Positions 62,623 to 64,000 of a stretch of 64,000 nucleotides of DNA are shown here, one piece after another. Position 1 is the first letter of the stretch; each line of letters begins with the position of its first letter. The notes under the pieces were generated by a model, which worked only from the letters and a program-made list of their open reading frames with translations, was not told where the DNA came from and did not search any database. The stretch comes from an uncultured Lachnospiraceae bacterium (lineage in GTDB: Bacteria > Bacillota > Clostridia > Lachnospirales > Lachnospiraceae): contig CAMEJJ010000003.1 of the NCBI GenBank assembly GCA_945919795.1, forward strand, positions 124,001 to 188,000, read 5' to 3'. A program made the translations under genes and the position numbers.

Positions 62623-64000
62623 TTACTGTATTTTTTGAAACAGCTCTTTGCATGCAGGATAGATTTGCTTAAACTGCTGGTATCTTGCTTCGTATTTTTC
62701 AACCAGAGCCGGTTCCGGTTCTACCGTATCCACAATCTTAACGATTTTTGCCGCCGCATCTTCTACGCTTGCAAACTCTCCGTTGGCCACAGCGGCAAGC
62801 ATAGCGCCTCCCAATGCCGGACCCTCTTCACTTTCAATAACATCGACTTTCACATTTAAAATATTGGCAATCATCTTTTTCCATAGCGGGCTCTTTGCAC
62901 CACCGCCACAGATCTTGGTTCTCTCAATCTTAATACCAAGCGCTTTTGCTACTTCAAAAGAATCACGAAGTGCAAAAGCAACACCTTCTAAAACCGCCTG
63001 TGTCATATCGGCTCTTGTCGAATCCATGGTCAGACCGATAAATGTACCTCTTGCCTGCGGATCATTAATCGGTGAGCGTTCACCCATTAAATAAGGCAGG
63101 AAATAAACATGATTTTCACCAAGCTTTTCAATCGCTTTTTGTTCAGCCGCATAATCCTTGGTTCCGATGATTTCATCCATCCACCATTTATTGCAGCTTG
63201 CTGCAGATAACATACATCCCATCAGGTGATAATGACCATCTGCATGTGCAAAGGCATGAAGTGCATTATATTTATCTACTCCAAATTTTTCTGATGAAAT
63301 AAAGATAGTTCCACTTGTTCCAAGCGAAATATTACAATTACCGTCTCCAACAGTACCTGTACCAACAGCCGCTGCTGCATTATCGCCGGCACCTGCAACA
63401 ACTTTACAGCTTTCCGGAATTCCAAGCTCAGCTGCAATTTCGGGAAGTACACATCCTACAGTCTCGTAGCTTTCGTAAACCTTAGCCAACTGTTCTTCTT
63501 TGATGCCGCAAATCTCACACATTTCCTTTGACCAGCATCTGTTCTTTACATCAAACACCAGCATGCCGGAAGCATCGGAAACATCGGTGCAGTGCACACC
63601 GGATAATTTATAAGCAATGTAGTCTTTGGGGAGCATGATTTTTTTAATTCTCGCAAAATTTTCAGGCTCTTTATTCTTGACCCACAAAATTTTGGGAGCC
63701 GTAAATCCGGTAAAAGAAATATTAGCTGTATACTCGGATAATTTATCTTTTCCGATTACATTATTTAAATAATCACATTCCTCTGTCGTACGACCATCAT
63801 TCCAGAGAATGGCAGGACGAATCACCTCGTCATTTTCATCCAGAATTACCAGTCCGTGCATCTGTCCGCCAAAGCTGATGCCTGCGACCTGACTTTTGTC
63901 TGCATCTTGAATTAATTCCTTGATTCCGGCCATTACCTGCGTATACCAGTCTTCCGGTTTCTGCTCAGACCAGCCGGGATGCGGAAAATACAACGGATAT
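62623..64000 (-). CDS. xylB: xylulokinase (FGGY family), N-terminus beyond the window
   Basis: At least 459 residues are in the window; the frame continues past 64000 with YPLYFPHPGWSEQKPEDWY, a typical N-terminal FGGY segment. GISFGGQMHGLVILDEND and CKVVAGAGDNAAAAVGTGT, with the catalytic Asp, and the late KICGGGAKSPLWKKMIANIL are XylB-like. It phosphorylates D-xylulose to xylulose 5-phosphate, the substrate of the transketolase below. First of the sugar genes in reading order. Confidence 0.9.
   Translation of the reverse strand, partial: YPLYFPHPGWSEQKPEDWYTQVMAGIKELIQDADKSQVAGISFGGQMHGLVILDENDEVIRPAILWNDGRTTEECDYLNNVIGKDKLSEYTANISFTGFTAPKILWVKNKEPENFARIKKIMLPKDYIAYKLSGVHCTDVSDASGMLVFDVKNRCWSKEMCEICGIKEEQLAKVYESYETVGCVLPEIAAELGIPESCKVVAGAGDNAAAAVGTGTVGDGNCNISLGTSGTIFISSEKFGVDKYNALHAFAHADGHYHLMGCMLSAASCNKWWMDEIIGTKDYAAEQKAIEKLGENHVYFLPYLMGERSPINDPQARGTFIGLTMDSTRADMTQAVLEGVAFALRDSFEVAKALGIKIERTKICGGGAKSPLWKKMIANILNVKVDVIESEEGPALGGAMLAAVANGEFASVEDAAAKIVKIVDTVEPEPALVEKYEARYQQFKQIYPACKELFQKIQ

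Overview
The window reads as chromosome from an anaerobic, low-GC, spore-lineage Firmicute, most likely a member of the Lachnospiraceae. The evidence is a pyruvate formate-lyase locus with a clostridial 2[4Fe-4S] ferredoxin, an F-type ATP synthase whose c subunit carries the sodium-site residues, CwlD/SleB/YaaH-like wall hydrolases, a MecA adaptor, a GdpP phosphodiesterase next to rplI-dnaB, strong AGGAGG ribosome binding sites and sigma-A promoters. No rRNA, tRNA, CRISPR array, phage or transposase gene was found.

Layout. (1) 1-12.1 kb is an accessory strip, all on the minus strand: small single-domain enzymes (GNAT acetyltransferases, Nudix, RpiB/LacAB-like isomerase, PEBP, Ntn hydrolase, isochorismatase-like hydrolase, cytidine deaminase) mixed with eroded genes. 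Several of these are stumps, internal deletions or chimeras, and a 70-bp gene tail and a 17-bp sequence are duplicated. (2) At 12.3-13 kb a consensus promoter with two palindromic operators drives only a broken ORF, divergent from queT, which has a preQ1-riboswitch-like leader. (3) 13.5-16.6 kb holds an 843-residue exported protein and a small partner. (4) 16.8-24 kb is the complete atpZ-I-B-E-F-H-A-G-D-C operon. (5) 25.1-31.9 kb carries cell-wall hydrolases and comEB-like/upp/rpiB/sua5, a neighbourhood resembling the Bacillus ywl-upp-atp region. (6) 32-38 kb has a divergent structured-RNA/mecA region, DUF1858 and cytidylate-kinase-like genes, a polar amino acid ABC transporter and a class I glutamine amidotransferase. 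(7) 38-42.1 kb is the pyruvate formate-lyase locus. (8) 42.2-47.7 kb is rpsF-ssb-rpsR and gdpP-rplI-dnaB. (9) 47.7-57 kb has a sirtuin, a chemoreceptor, two diguanylate cyclases, a PilZ protein, a radical SAM enzyme and a frameshifted YitT/YczE-like gene. (10) 56.8-64 kb has fabV, then a sugar operon (xylulokinase, DUF4867, fucose/arabinose-isomerase-like enzyme, split transketolase).

The most striking system is the formate-lyase locus. The large subunit carries the catalytic Cys-Cys pair but stops just before the glycyl-radical domain. That domain is a separate 81-residue protein with the RVSGYA loop. Between them lies a 66-residue paralogue of the radical domain in which the glycine loop is replaced by a three-cysteine segment. 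The activase and a ferredoxin follow, the activase behind an unusual multi-hairpin leader.

Non-coding structure is also rich. A roughly 480-bp palindromic element occurs as one full copy, one right-truncated copy and two fragments, three of the four between convergent genes. A 173-bp inverted repeat precedes the transketolase genes. A promoter at 32.3 kb drives a structured RNA with mutually exclusive stems, and a TTTTG(A/C)CC...ATCAT motif recurs in several promoter regions.
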